Shown piece by piece: positions 15,286 to 27,100 of a stretch of DNA of 36,743 nt. Within the stretch, counting starts at the first letter, position 1. Each line of letters starts with the position of its first letter. Origin of the DNA: an uncultured Bacilli bacterium (GTDB lineage: Bacteria > Bacillota_I > Bacilli_A > RF39 > UBA660). The notes under the pieces are model-generated. The model was not told the origin of the DNA and searched no databases. It saw nothing but the letters and a program-made list of their open reading frames with translations. The stretch spans positions 1-36,743 of the forward strand of contig CAJUCD010000012.1 of assembly GCA_910585045.1 (NCBI GenBank), in the 5' to 3' direction. The position numbers and the translations under genes are program-made.

Positions 15286-15756
15286 TTATTTCTTAATATA
15301 AAAATCATCTTCTAAATATTTAAAACCCGCTTTTTCTATGGCTTTTAAACTACCAATGTTATCACTTTCAACTTGGACTTTGATGCCATTTAAAGAAAAT
15401 GCTTGTAAAAGATAATCTGTTAGTTCCTGACTTATTTTAGAGCCATAACCCATTTTACGTTTATCTTTTCTGATTCCTAAATAAAGTAATAATTCATTAT
15501 TTTTATTTAAATACATATATACGAAACCAATAATTTCAGAAATATCAAATATTAAGTAAGCATTAGGATTATTTAATGAAAAAGTACTTAACTCTTGATA
15601 AGAATGATCAAACATATAAGAAATATCTCCCATTCTTTCTTCTAATTCCCCTGATTCTTCAATCTCTTCTAGTTGACTTTTTAAAAATAAATTGTGCTCT
15701 TGATTATGATTATTATAAGGAGCGTATTCTAGACTGCCAATTTTAAATTTTTCCAT
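15286..15756 (-). CDS. GNAT-family N-acetyltransferase
   Basis: A protein of 156 residues with the GNAT fold. The acetyl-CoA pyrophosphate loop is RKDKRKMGYGSKI at about 96-108 (R/Q-x2-G-x-G/A form), preceded by strand LLLYLGI, and the late motif DNIGSLKAIEKAGF is that of small-molecule or protein acetyltransferases of the RimI/PaiA kind. The substrate is unknown. The ATG has AAGGA ten bases before it. It starts 12 bases after the stop of the cysteine desulfurase gene and ends at a terminator, so the two form an operon. The N-terminal 60 residues are acidic and less conserved-looking. Confidence 0.82.
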   Translation of the reverse strand: MEKFKIGSLEYAPYNNHNQEHNLFLKSQLEEIEESGELEERMGDISYMFDHSYQELSTFSLNNPNAYLIFDISEIIGFVYMYLNKNNELLLYLGIRKDKRKMGYGSKISQELTDYLLQAFSLNGIKVQVESDNIGSLKAIEKAGFKYLEDDFYIKK

Positions 15757-15768
15757 TTTTAATTATCC

Positions 15769-16896
15769 TTATTGAAGACCACTTAGTCTTTTATATATTT
15801 GTTCGAATATTTCTATAAACTTATTTATCTCATCAGTAGTTGTTAAATGCGATAAACTGATACGTAAAGTTGATGAGGCACGTACACGATCATCATAAAT
15901 AGCTAAAACACTTGTAGATAAATTACCACTAGAACAGGCTGTATTTGTACTAAGATATATTTCATATTCTTCTAAGGCATGAAGAAAAGTTTCGGCTTTT
16001 ATATTTCTAAGACTTATATTTAAAATATGTGGTATGGAGTATTTAGTCTTATTTATCATTACACCTTCATATTTAGATAAAGCATCAACTAATTTCTGAT
16101 TTATTCTTTCAATAAATCTTTCTCTTTTTTCTAAATCAGTTGTCGCAAGACGTATAGCTTTAGATAATGCCACTATTAAAGGTACAGCAGGAGTTCCAGG
16201 GTTTAACATATTAGTTGTTCCAGAACCATAAATAATAGGTGAAATATTTATATTGTTGTTTTTATATAGAATTCCTATTCCTTTAGGACCATATATTTTA
16301 TGACCTGTAAATGTGGCTAAATCTACATCATGAAGATTAATACTAACTTTACCTACTCCTTGGGTCATATCTGAATGAAGTATAGTATTAGGATTTTCTT
16401 TTTTGATAATTTGACGAATCATTTTTAAAGGTTGTCTTACTCCTACTTCGCTATTTACAGCACAGATACTTACTAAAATAGTATCAGGACGAATTAATTT
16501 CTTTAAATCTTCAAAATCAATTAACCCTTCATTATCATTTTTTACATAACTAATCTCAAAGCCAATACTACTTAAATAATCACATATAGCATATATGCTA
16601 GGATGCTCAAGTTTAGAGACGATAATATGTTGACCTTTTTTATGATTTGCTAAAGCTGAACCAATTAAAGCTAAGTTATTGCCCATAGTAGAACCATAAG
16701 TATATGTTATCTCTGATTCTTGAATACTAAATATTTCTGCAATTTGTTTGGTTGCACTATTCATTAAGTTTTTAGTTTTGACACCCAGTTCATGAAGGGA
16801 ATTGGGATTGCCAAAAAAATCTTTACATGTTTTATTGTATGTATCTAGTACTTCATAGCCCATTGGAGTTGTTGCACTATAATCTAAATATATCAT
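15769..16896 (-). CDS. NifS/IscS-type cysteine desulfurase
   Basis: A protein of 375 residues, a class V PLP enzyme. It starts IYLDYSATTP, has EHPS with H98 stacking on the cofactor, D176 (HSDMTQ), and the PLP lysine K200 in TGHKIYGPKG. The persulfide cysteine is C321 in the loop TNTACSSG, followed by RISLSH. It removes sulfur from cysteine and passes it on as persulfide. Near thiI, as with nifZ-thiI in Bacillus, the likely acceptor is ThiI for tRNA s4U, though iron-sulfur assembly cannot be excluded. Where most relatives have a GGGQE-x-G-x-R-x-GT-x-N segment, this one reads YGSGTTNMLNPGTP, so that active-site loop is atypical. AGGTGA precedes the ATG. A TATAAT (16922-16917) lies about 20 bases upstream. 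Confidence 0.9.
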   Translation of the reverse strand: MIYLDYSATTPMGYEVLDTYNKTCKDFFGNPNSLHELGVKTKNLMNSATKQIAEIFSIQESEITYTYGSTMGNNLALIGSALANHKKGQHIIVSKLEHPSIYAICDYLSSIGFEISYVKNDNEGLIDFEDLKKLIRPDTILVSICAVNSEVGVRQPLKMIRQIIKKENPNTILHSDMTQGVGKVSINLHDVDLATFTGHKIYGPKGIGILYKNNNINISPIIYGSGTTNMLNPGTPAVPLIVALSKAIRLATTDLEKRERFIERINQKLVDALSKYEGVMINKTKYSIPHILNISLRNIKAETFLHALEEYEIYLSTNTACSSGNLSTSVLAIYDDRVRASSTLRISLSHLTTTDEINKFIEIFEQIYKRLSGLQ

Positions 16897-16916
16897 CTAT
16901 TATTCACCTATAATCT

Positions 16917-16922
16917 ATTATA
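16917..16922 (-). promoter_or_regulatory. -10 box of the cysteine desulfurase/GNAT operon
   Basis: TATAAT on the minus strand, 20 bases before the ATG at 16896. The hexamer 17 bases upstream (TAGAAT) is a poor -35. The rest of 16923-17043 is AT-rich and holds nothing else I can name. Confidence 0.45.
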
Positions 16923-17043
16923 CAAAATATTTTAGACATATTCTACCATAAAATAATAATTTTAAATTAAATGTTTCTTTATTTGTTACTCTTAGTTTAC
17001 TTTTATAATTTATTTTTTTCTAATTTATAGTAAAAATATATAT

Positions 17044-17078
17044 AAAAAGAAAGTTTTAATTGGCTAAACTTTCTTTTT
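17044..17078 (-). terminator. Terminator embedded in the end of the smaller cohesin anchor gene
   Basis: A perfect 13-bp inverted repeat, AAAAAGAAAGTTT (17044-17056) and AAACTTTCTTTTT (17066-17078), with a 9-base loop. The upstream arm lies in the last codons and the downstream arm ends in five T. It closes the three-gene operon. Confidence 0.75.
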
Positions 17079-18774
17079 TAGTTGTCTTTTTCATTTTAGG
17101 AGTCTTTTGAGGTTTATCTTTTTTTAATCCTAGTTTATAGCCTAGAAAAGTGCCTCCACTTATAAATAAAATAGAAACACATGAGATGATTATTATCATA
17201 ATGTTACTATTTTTAGGTATTAATGTATAAACACTTTGATTACCCTCACTATCTTCAATAAGGATAGTATACACTCCCGAATTCTCAAATATAGTTACAG
17301 TATCTTCACTGTTTTTAGGTATTGCATCAAAAGTGAAATTTTTATCTTTTTTATATTGATAGACAAAAACATTTGGGTCAAATTTACCTACTAATTTACC
17401 ATTTTTTAAATTTAATTCTTTTAAAACTAATTCTTTTTCAGGAATTGGTTCTACAGGCTTATCTACGGGAATATCATCAGAACCATCAGGATTTTTTTCT
17501 TTTGTTATTATAACTGTATATTCTTTAGTACTGCCATCTTCAGCACTAACTGTTAAAGTATATTTATTTTCACCAGCTTTAAGAGTCTCTGGACCGTCTA
17601 ATTTTACAGAACCATATTCTTTATCGGCAGCAGCATAGATGAATTCCACACTTTCAATTTCATAAGAAACATTAGCTGTGTAAGCTGTAACATCTTTATT
17701 AAAGACAGGACTAATTGGAACATCTTTAATACTTAATGAAGCTAAATCATTATTAGTTGATAATACTTTATTGGGATCAGGTGCCCTTTTTACATTCAAT
17801 GTATAAGTTTTAGTAGCACCATTTTCAGCAGTAACTGTGATTTTAATCGCATTGTTTTTACCTGCAGTTAATTTCTTTTGATTGCTGCCAATTGTAACTT
17901 TAGCTTTAGGGTCTTGAGCAGTAGCATTGATGTTTATAGCAGAAACTTCAAAAGGAACTTCCATACTATATGAAGTAGTTCCAGAATTAAACTTAGGACT
18001 TATGGTATAGCCACTAACACTTAAACTGGATAAATTATTATTAGTACTGCGGTCATCTTTTCGATTAACAGTTAGAGTATAAGCTTTTTTATCACCACTT
18101 GGAGCTGTTACAACTACATTTATAGTGTTTTTACCATAATTTAAATTTTTAGTTCCTGTACCACTTACTTTTGCTCCTGCATCTTCAGCACTAGCGTTTA
18201 CTATAATTGAAGTGATATTTGAATCTACATCAATATTATAACTAGTAGTATTTTTATTAAAATTAATGGTTCCAGGAGATATAGTTAAATTTGATAGATT
18301 AGCATTTGTACTTGGAGGTGGGGTTATAGTTATAGACTTGGATGGTGAATTAATTGCTATGGGGGTACTATTGGCATCTGTAACTTTTATGTTCGTTAAA
18401 CTGATGGTTGTAGTTCCTTCTTTTTTTGTTTGAAATGTAAATTTCATTAAATTTGAAGAATTAACTATGTTATCCCCAATAGCAAAACCTGCTATTAATT
18501 GGACATCACTTTTATATCTTATAGCAAATGGAGCCATATTTTGAGCATTAACAAATTCTAGATAATTAGAATCGAAATTTAATTTTCCATTAATTCCTGA
18601 GACTTGATCTTCTCCTAAATCTCCTATGGCTAAAATAACCTCTACCTTATTTCCTATTCTAACACTTGATGAACTATTAAAACTTAAATTTGCCGCTTTA
18701 ACATTTAAAGAGGAAAAAAGAAATAAGCAGATAGTAATAGCTAGAAACTTAATCTTTTGTTTAAAAATCATCAT
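17056..18774 (-). CDS. Membrane-anchored cohesin protein with cadherin-like repeats and basic tail
   Basis: A protein of 572 residues from ATG 18774, which has GGAG eight bases upstream inside the preceding gene; the two overlap by 14 bases. In order: signal peptide (to about VKA, 28); a type I cohesin domain (about 30-150: VGINGKLNFD-type strand seen as SGINGKLNFDSNYLEFV, then LMKFTFQTKKEGTTTISL); three cadherin-like beta-sandwich repeats (about 157-240, 245-332, 340-427; each N-N-x-L-x-x-L, then Y, then VTAEDG and a closing Y-x-x-x-V-x-R/K); a degenerate fourth repeat (450-520); a transmembrane helix (about 524-547); and a short Lys-rich cytoplasmic tail. The cohesin would bind a dockerin on the cell surface, and the repeats act as a stalk. 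It is third in the operon with a dockerin fibre and a second cohesin anchor. It has no LPxTG motif; anchoring is by the helix. Confidence 0.82.
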   Translation of the reverse strand: MMIFKQKIKFLAITICLFLFSSLNVKAANLSFNSSSSVRIGNKVEVILAIGDLGEDQVSGINGKLNFDSNYLEFVNAQNMAPFAIRYKSDVQLIAGFAIGDNIVNSSNLMKFTFQTKKEGTTTISLTNIKVTDANSTPIAINSPSKSITITPPPSTNANLSNLTISPGTINFNKNTTSYNIDVDSNITSIIVNASAEDAGAKVSGTGTKNLNYGKNTINVVVTAPSGDKKAYTLTVNRKDDRSTNNNLSSLSVSGYTISPKFNSGTTSYSMEVPFEVSAININATAQDPKAKVTIGSNQKKLTAGKNNAIKITVTAENGATKTYTLNVKRAPDPNKVLSTNNDLASLSIKDVPISPVFNKDVTAYTANVSYEIESVEFIYAAADKEYGSVKLDGPETLKAGENKYTLTVSAEDGSTKEYTVIITKEKNPDGSDDIPVDKPVEPIPEKELVLKELNLKNGKLVGKFDPNVFVYQYKKDKNFTFDAIPKNSEDTVTIFENSGVYTILIEDSEGNQSVYTLIPKNSNIMIIIISCVSILFISGGTFLGYKLGLKKDKPQKTPKMKKTTKKESLAN

Positions 18775-21172
18775 AGCGATCACTCCGTCTTTTAGCCATT
18801 TCTTTTCTTTTTATTTCTTTTTTTAATTGATTTAACTCATCTTGTTTTAAAAGCATTTTTAATTTATCTGTATTTTTAGTTTCAATTCCCTCTCTTATAG
18901 CAGCAATAAGCTCATCTTTGGTTATTGTTTGGTCAAAATAATCAAAATTTCTAGTAATGTCTTCATAATCTTCATCTGTTAAATCTTCATATCTAGCTTC
19001 TTCAACTAATTGTTTAGGTTCTTTAGCAACTGTGCCAATTTGACTGCCTTGATTTAGAGTTCCACCTGGATAAACTACATCATCATCTGTGCCATTTCTT
19101 GAACCAAAATTAAATTCTGGCTTAAAGTCAATAACGGGAGTTGGTGCTACTGGTTGTTGAGGAACTTGATTGTTTTTGTCTTTTCTTTTACGAAGAATTA
19201 ATAATAACAATAAAAGTGTTGCAACTAAACCTAAGCCTAGGAATAATAACATTAAGAAGTGTCCTATATTCATTCCCATTATAGCAGCTTCTGGTTTATT
19301 AACGTTTATTTGATAATATTTTGAAAAACCATTTTCGTCTGTTACTTTTATTAAAACTACATTATTTCCTACTTGGAAATTTTTATTACCTGTAATTTCA
19401 ACTTTTGCACTATCACTTTCAGCTAGAGCTGTTAAGTCTAAGCTATCAGTATTAGAATTAACTTTAACATTATATTCTAAAATATCTTTAGCAAAACCTG
19501 GAGACAATTGGAAACCATTTGCACTTAGTATTTTAAGATTATTATTACTACTTAAAGCACTACGAGTAGCATTAATAGTATAAATACGAATACTTCCATC
19601 TTCTGCTGTAACTTTTACTTGAATATTATTATTTCCTACTTTTAATTCATCATTATTTAGGATTTCAACTTTAGCTTTATTATTAGAAGTTACATAGCTA
19701 ATATCTAGTTTTTCCATATCATATGGAACTTTGACATTATAACTACTTATATCCTTGTCAAAGCTAGGACTTAGTGTAGCATCGTTAACTACTAAACTAT
19801 TAAGATATGAATCATTTGATTTATTCTCTGTTTTTCCACTTGGGTCTTTACGATTAACATTGATAATATAGGTGTTTTTATTACCATTTTCCGCTGTAAC
19901 AACAATTGTAACGTGATTCATACCATATTTCCAACCATTGTTTCCTTTTACTTCAACTTTTGCTTTAGAACTAGATGGCGTAGCATCAACGTTTAATCCA
20001 CCTACTGCTTCACCAACATTAATTGTATATACATTGGTATTTTTATTAAATGTAGGATTTAGAGTGTATCCTCCAATATATAATTTACTTAATGTAGCGT
20101 CATCATCAAGTTTAGGTGTTTCTTCAGTTTTCTTTTCTTCACGTGATACATTAATATTATATACTTTTGTAGAACCATCTTCTGCTGTAACTATAACTTC
20201 AACTTTATTATTTCCTACTTGGAGATTATCTCCACCTTTAATTTCAACTTTTGCTTTAGTATCATTAGCTTCAGCTTTAACAGTAACTTTAGTTTGGTCA
20301 TTTGGAACTGTTAAATTATATTCTGTTGTATCTTTATTAAAAGCTGGAGAAATATTATAACCACTTACTCCTAAGCTTTTTAAAGTATTGTCTGTTGATT
20401 TAGGTACCTCTGGAGCTTTTTCCCGGTAAATTATCACAACATAGTTTTTTTTGGTTCCATCTTCTGCTGTAACTGTAATTGTATATCTATGATCTCTATC
20501 TGGTTGTAAGTTTGTAACATTTAAACTTCTTTGAACAGTAGCTTTACTATCCTCAGGAGTTGCTGTTATAGTAGCACTTGTTACACTATTTGGAACATTT
20601 ACACGATATTCTAAAGTATTCTTATCAAATGTTGGTGTTAAAGTATAACCTGTTACTCCTAAAGAACTTAAATTAGCATTACTAGATTTAGGAACTGGGT
20701 CATTAATTGTAATTGTCTTAGATCCAACGTTAAGATTTAATGGTGATGAATTACCATCAGTTAATTTATAACCTTTTAATTCTAGTTTAGTGCTTCCTTT
20801 TTTTAATGGCTTAAAAGTAAATTTTACAAGATTGGCAGAAGATGTTGTGATATTGTTTCCTACAGCAAATCCTGCTATTTTTTTTGCTGATTCAACATAA
20901 CTAATGTTAAATGAAGCTAAGCTCTTACATTCAACAAATTCTAAATAATTTGAATCAAAAACTATTTCAGCATTAACTCCAGATATACCATTAGGAACTC
21001 CTGAAATATTGTTAACTACTAAGGTTATTTCTATATTACTACCAACAGTAGCAGAAGATGAGCCAGAAAAGCCCAAATCTGCTGTCCCCGCTGCTTTAGT
21101 AATTGGTAAATTTATAAATAACATAGCTACTATTAAAGCAATTTTAAATATTTTTTCTATTCTTTTCATCAT
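18761..21172 (-). CDS. Membrane-anchored cohesin protein with five cadherin-like repeats and long acidic tail
   Basis: A protein of about 803 residues. Signal peptide (ending ITKA, about 28); type I cohesin (about 29-160: VGSNIEITLVVNNISGVPNGISGVNAEI begins it, with FDSNYLEFV and LVKFTFKPLKKGSTKLEL); five cadherin-like beta-sandwich repeats (about 164-252, 259-346, 354-443, 452-538, 540-627); transmembrane helix (about 635-660) and an RKRK stop-transfer; then 143 cytoplasmic residues, first Pro/Gly-rich, then strongly acidic (LTDEDYEDITRNFDYFD), then a basic helix. ATG at 21172 follows AGAAAGATGGT, which matches much of the 16S anti-Shine-Dalgarno extension; ATG at 21181 is possible. The gene begins just after the stop of the 1,986-residue dockerin fibre, so ligand and receptor are probably made together. 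The tail implies contact with a cytoplasmic partner. Confidence 0.82.
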   Translation of the reverse strand: MMKRIEKIFKIALIVAMLFINLPITKAAGTADLGFSGSSSATVGSNIEITLVVNNISGVPNGISGVNAEIVFDSNYLEFVECKSLASFNISYVESAKKIAGFAVGNNITTSSANLVKFTFKPLKKGSTKLELKGYKLTDGNSSPLNLNVGSKTITINDPVPKSSNANLSSLGVTGYTLTPTFDKNTLEYRVNVPNSVTSATITATPEDSKATVQRSLNVTNLQPDRDHRYTITVTAEDGTKKNYVVIIYREKAPEVPKSTDNTLKSLGVSGYNISPAFNKDTTEYNLTVPNDQTKVTVKAEANDTKAKVEIKGGDNLQVGNNKVEVIVTAEDGSTKVYNINVSREEKKTEETPKLDDDATLSKLYIGGYTLNPTFNKNTNVYTINVGEAVGGLNVDATPSSSKAKVEVKGNNGWKYGMNHVTIVVTAENGNKNTYIINVNRKDPSGKTENKSNDSYLNSLVVNDATLSPSFDKDISSYNVKVPYDMEKLDISYVTSNNKAKVEILNNDELKVGNNNIQVKVTAEDGSIRIYTINATRSALSSNNNLKILSANGFQLSPGFAKDILEYNVKVNSNTDSLDLTALAESDSAKVEITGNKNFQVGNNVVLIKVTDENGFSKYYQINVNKPEAAIMGMNIGHFLMLLFLGLGLVATLLLLLLILRKRKDKNNQVPQQPVAPTPVIDFKPEFNFGSRNGTDDDVVYPGGTLNQGSQIGTVAKEPKQLVEEARYEDLTDEDYEDITRNFDYFDQTITKDELIAAIREGIETKNTDKLKMLLKQDELNQLKKEIKRKEMAKRRSDRYDDF

Positions 21173-21185
21173 AATTACCATCTTT

Positions 21186-24100
21186 CTAATTTCCGAATAG
21201 ATTTCCTATTCCTAAATATTGATTAACTACTTTAACAGCATCTTCTATATCTAATATGCCATCTTTACTTGTATCTGCTGCTTTACGATAAGCACCATCT
21301 AACATATTTATTGTTAAGTAGTCATTAACTATTTTAACAGCATCTTCTATATCATGCATGCCATCTCCACTTGTATCACCTAAGATAACAATTGCTTTTT
21401 CATCTAAAACTTGGCCATTACGTTCAAGCTTTAAAATCATTCCTGTTCCAATAATCTCTGTTGTTACTTTAGTAGTTCCATCTGAAAGGTATAATACTAA
21501 CTCATTTGCATCATTGTCAAAATCTGCTTTAAAAGTTGCATCATATTGAGTATTTGGCTTAACTGTTAAAACATAATCATCATCTATAGTATGAATGCTT
21601 GATGTAATCTTATCTAGACCAGCGCTTATCATATTGTATTTAATATTGTATGTTTTAGTAGTTGTGTCATCTTCACTTGTTACAATAACTTTGATAATAC
21701 CCTCACCTAAAGTACTTGGTAATGATATAACGTTATTAGTAGTTTCAGCTTCACTATTTAACTGATACTTAATAGTTGCATTATTTCCACTTAAAGCATT
21801 AATTGTTAAGCTTGTGATATCAGTTGTAATATCGCCAATACTATAATCATAATCTGTGCTAGTAAATGGCTTATTAAATTGATGATTTACAACGCTTAAT
21901 GAATCAAGTGTAGATATATTACTTGCAGCATATTTTACAGTAACCGAATAAGTATTTATGCTTCCATCTTCGGCTGTAACTATTATATCTATAGGATTAT
22001 CAACAAGAGGCATTGTGTAAGCACCTGTTCCAACAACATTAGTAGCTGGATTTTTACTTGTAGATGTTGCGCTTAAAGTAAAGTTTGTTGTTCCTACTGG
22101 TAATGTTAAAGTATAATTATTTTCTGTTGGATCAAATGTTGGACTTATTGTTCCAGTATCACTTGTTAGAGAATCTAATGTATTAATTGTTGAAACTTCT
22201 CTTGTAATTAATACTTCATATTCTTTTGTTGTAGTTCCATCCTCTGCTGTTACTGTAAATTTATAAGTATTAGCACCAACAACTAGTTCTTTTTCATTAT
22301 CTTTAGTAGTTATTGTTGCACCATTACTAAATGTTGCATTTATATCATTTGGACCAACTTTTAATGTTTCGCCATCTACTGTTAATTCATAACGGTTGTC
22401 AGTATTATTCCAAGTTGGTGTTTTACCTAAAACGATTAGAGAATCAATTGTAGTATCATTATTAGATGCCACATTTACTTTTATAGTGTATGTTTTAGTA
22501 GTACCATCATGAGCAGTTACTGTAAATGTGAAAGTTTCTGGACTAGTACTTATATTCTTTGTTCCTAGTTCATTAGCATCAATATTAGCATTAGTATCAT
22601 TTGGAGTAGCATTTAATTCAAAACTAGTTGTACCAAATGGAAGATTTATTTCGTAATTATCTTTTGTACTAGTAAATCCTGCAATTGTTGTGCCATCAAT
22701 TGTTAAATTGCTTAGTGATGTATCATTACTCTTGTTTCGTGTAACAACAATAATATAATCTTTTATGCTATTATCCTCAGCAGTTACAGTTACTGTAATT
22801 GTATTAGTACCATAATTTAAATTATGAGTTCCATCGCCAGTTATACTTGCATTTGTATCTTCTGCAACAGCTGTAACTTCAATACTTGCTACAGTACTAT
22901 CAACACTAACAGTATAATTAGTTGTATTTTTATTAAATACTGGATCTAAAGTGCCTGAACTAATACTTAAGCTAGCAAGATTATTATTAGTTGATGCTAA
23001 TTTATTTAAAGTTATTGTATATGTATTAGTAAAGCTTGTATCTTCTGCTTGAACTTCAAATTGAATTTCAGTAATATTTGTAATATCAATATTATCTAAT
23101 GATGTTGGAGTTTTTAGAGTAGCTCCTGCTACAAATGTTGGTGTTAAACTGACATTTGTTATTCCTGATGGAATATCAAGTGTATACCCAAATTCACTAT
23201 CTTTTGTTAATGTTGTGCCATTATTTGAAGTTAAATTAGTTATTTTAGCATCATTTAATTTTCGACGAATATTTATTGTATATTTATTAGAGGTAATACC
23301 ATCTTGAGCTGTTACATTAATTTCAAAAGTGTTATCACCTGGATTTAAATTTTTAATTCCGTCACCTGTTACAGTAGCTCCTGATTCCCCTATTGCTTCT
23401 ATTTCAATGCTTGTTTTATTATAATCTACAGCATCTAAATTATATAATGTTTTAGAAGAACTGAAATCTGGAATTTGAACACCATCAACTTTTAAATCTG
23501 TTAAGGAAGCACTAGTATTAATTGTTCTAGTAATATCAATAGTATATGTAGTACTAGAATCATCTTCAGCGATTACTTTTATTTCTATATTATTTGTTCC
23601 TGGGTCAAGATTTATTTCACTATTTTCAGTAATATTTTTTGTCTTACTATCCTTAGTAATAGTAATACTCTTAGCGTGAATATTATTAGCTATAGCTTCA
23701 ATATTTACTTTTTCTACTTCAGTTGGAACTGTTAAAGTATAGTCTTTAATGTTGCTACTAAAGTTTGGGGTTAAAGGATATGTAGTTGAACCATTTTTAA
23801 CATTTAAACTTTGAAGTGTACTATCAGCATCTAAATTTTGAACAAAATTAATAGTATATATTTTAATATCGCCATCTTCTGGGGTTACAGTTAATTCTGC
23901 TTTAGTATCAGTTGGAATATTATAATCGCCTGTTCCTAATATTGTAGCACCGTGATTTGATGAGGCTGCAACATTTATTGTAGTTACTGTACGATCATAA
24001 TTATATGTGTAAGTAGTTTTTGCTGGGTCAAAAGCAGGACTTAATGTTCCCATTGGATTACTTGTAACATCTAAAGTTGCTAAATCAGCATTATTTGATT

Positions 24101-27100
24101 TACGTTTGATATTAATTGTATGTGTTATAGTTTTAGTGCCATCTTGACTTGTAACTACAACTTTAATTTCATTAGCACCTTCTGTTAAAGAAACATTATT
24201 ACCAGTTATTGTTGTACCATTATTACTTATCGTTACATTTGCTTCACTATTTTCAGTAGTATAATTAACAGTCACAGAATTTTTAGCATTTAGAACATCA
24301 TCCAAAGTATAAGTTCCATCTGCATTGCCATTAAAGCCATCTAGAGTATTTCCATCAACAGTTAGCGATGTTAGATTAGCATTAGTACTCTTTTCTCTTG
24401 TAACATTTATAGTATATGTTGCACTTGCAGCAGTTGTATCTTCTGGTTTTACAGTTATGGTATGAGATGTTGGAGTATCAAAACCAATATTGTTAATTGT
24501 ACCATTATAAGTATTTGTTCCATCATTTATAGTAGCAGCATCACTATTAGATACAGCACTAACATTTAAACTAGTTACATCATGAGGGATAACAATAGTA
24601 TATGTTTTGGTTGTTGCATTGAAATTAGTTATATACTCATTATTTGAACTATCCATAGCACTTAAAGATTTTAGGGTATTATCAGTAGATGTTTTTCTTT
24701 GGAAATTAATAGTATAAGTATCTGTGCTATGTCCATCTTCAGCTGTAATAACTATATCTATACTAGTAGTATTTTTAGGGTCAATATTAGCAGTTGCTGT
24801 ATGCTTACTGGCAGTATTACTTCCTATTGCAATGTTAGCTTCATTATGAGTTGAAGTCGCATTAATTGTTACGCTATTTACACTTTCATCATAAATGTAT
24901 GTATATGTTTTAGTTCCTGTTGCAAAAGGCCCCATAGTTCCTTGTGGACTACTAGTTGCAGTCAAATTGCTTAAAGTGGCTACACTACTATTTTTCTTAA
25001 TATTAATAGTATGTCTTATAGTTTTGGTGTTATCTTGACTAGTTACAGAAACAACTATAACATTATTTCCTTCACTTAAATTAACTGTATTTCCATTTAT
25101 ATTAGTTCCATTATTGGTTATAGTTACATTTGCTTCGTTATTTTCTTTAGTATAATTAATTTCTACACTAGCTTTTGTACTATCAACAGCATTTAAAGTA
25201 TAAGTTCCATTTTTGGTACCATCAAAATCAGTTAAAGAAGTATTATCAACTTTTAAATCACTTAAATTTGCATTAGCACTTTTGGTTCTAGTAACATTTA
25301 TAGTGTAAGTTCCGTTTGTAGCACTAGTATCTTCAGGAGTAACAGTTAAAGTATGAACATTATTACTAAATCCTAAATTTGCAATTGTTCCAGTATAACT
25401 ATTGCCATTATTATTTATTGAAGCTGAATCACTAGTAGATGTTGCAGTTACATCTAAACTTGTTATATCATTAGCAACAGTTATATTATATGTTTTAGTT
25501 GTGCTATTAAAGTTAGTTATATATTCTTTACCAGTGCTGTCTTTTATACTCAAAGTTTTTAAAGTATTAACAGTAGATTTTTTCTTTTCAAAATTAATAC
25601 GATAAGAATCAGTAGTTGTTCCATCTTCTGCTGTAATAGTTACATCAATATAGTTAGTAGTTTTAGGATCAATACTATTATTAGTTGCACTTCCTTTAGT
25701 AGCTACAGCATCACCGATTTTAACCATAGCCTCAGCATGGGTTGCTGTTGCATTAATAGTAACATTACCTACTGTTTCATCATAAATATATTTATAAGTT
25801 TTAGTTGCTGTTGCAAATGAACCCATAGTTCCTTGCGGACTACTAGTCACTGTTAAATTGCTTAATGTTGCAACATTTGATTTTCTTTTAACTTTTATAG
25901 TATATGTTTTAGTTACAGTACCATCTTCACTTGTTACATCAATAGTAAATGTATTATCACCAACATTTAAGCTTTTAGTTCCTAGATTTGTATTATCAAC
26001 TGTAGCGTTACTATCAGTTGGAGTGGCAGCAATAACTATAGAACTACTACTTACTGGATCAAGCGTAAAGGTTAGGTTGGTATCACTATCGCTAGTAAAA
26101 CCTGGAACACTATTTCCATCAACAGTTAAAGTCTTTAATGTTGCAACATTATTTTGACGAGTAACAGTAATAGTATATATCTCTACACTAGCATCTGGGT
26201 CTTCTGGTATAACTGTAAATTCTAGAGAATTAGCACCAACATTTAAGGTTTTATTTCCAAGTTCACCAGGAGCAATAACAGCTTTACCCTCAGCAGTTGG
26301 TATAGCTTGTAAATCAACATTTGTAACACTATATGGGACAGTTAAAGTATATGAAGTAGTTGTACTACCTGCAACAAAGGCAGGATTTAATGTATAATTA
26401 GTACTTCCATTCATAATTGTTAAAGTTTTTAAAGTTGTATCAGTTGAAAGTTTAATTTCAGGTATAATGTCATTATTTTTTATATAAACTTCTTTACTAT
26501 CAGGAGTTGATCCTAAAGTAGCAAATACGCCTGTCACAGCATTACCATTGCCATCATTTACTGATCCAACAAAAGGTTCATCAACAGTATAATATTTAAA
26601 TGAAGGAAAGTTATCTGAAGTAATATCTTGTTTTACTTTAAAAAATATAAAAGTAGTTGGCCCTTCAATTGGCGTATCTAATATGGAACCACCATTATCT
26701 CCAAAAGTTATATTCGCTACACCATCAGAGGCATTCGAACCATTGTCAATCCAGTTATAATTAGGATATATTCCTCCTTCGCTAACTTTTCTATCATCAA
26801 TTATCGCTTTAGGATCGGTTTCATACCATTCAAACACATCTGTATCATATGAATAGTACATAGAAAAGCTTGATGCTTTTCCGGTTCCGATGGTTTTTAA
26901 AGTGGTGGCTATTGCGACATAATCTCCTGTTTTCAAAGTAGTTAGATCTGTTATTTGTTCTACTTCTCCGTCTTGCAATGCCATCATCCATTGGCTTAAT
27001 CTTCTATATTCACCAGGAACATACGTATAAAAAGCAAAACCAGCTTCATAGTCATATTCCTCTGCTTTTGCATCTATTGGAGCCACACAAAAAAACATCC

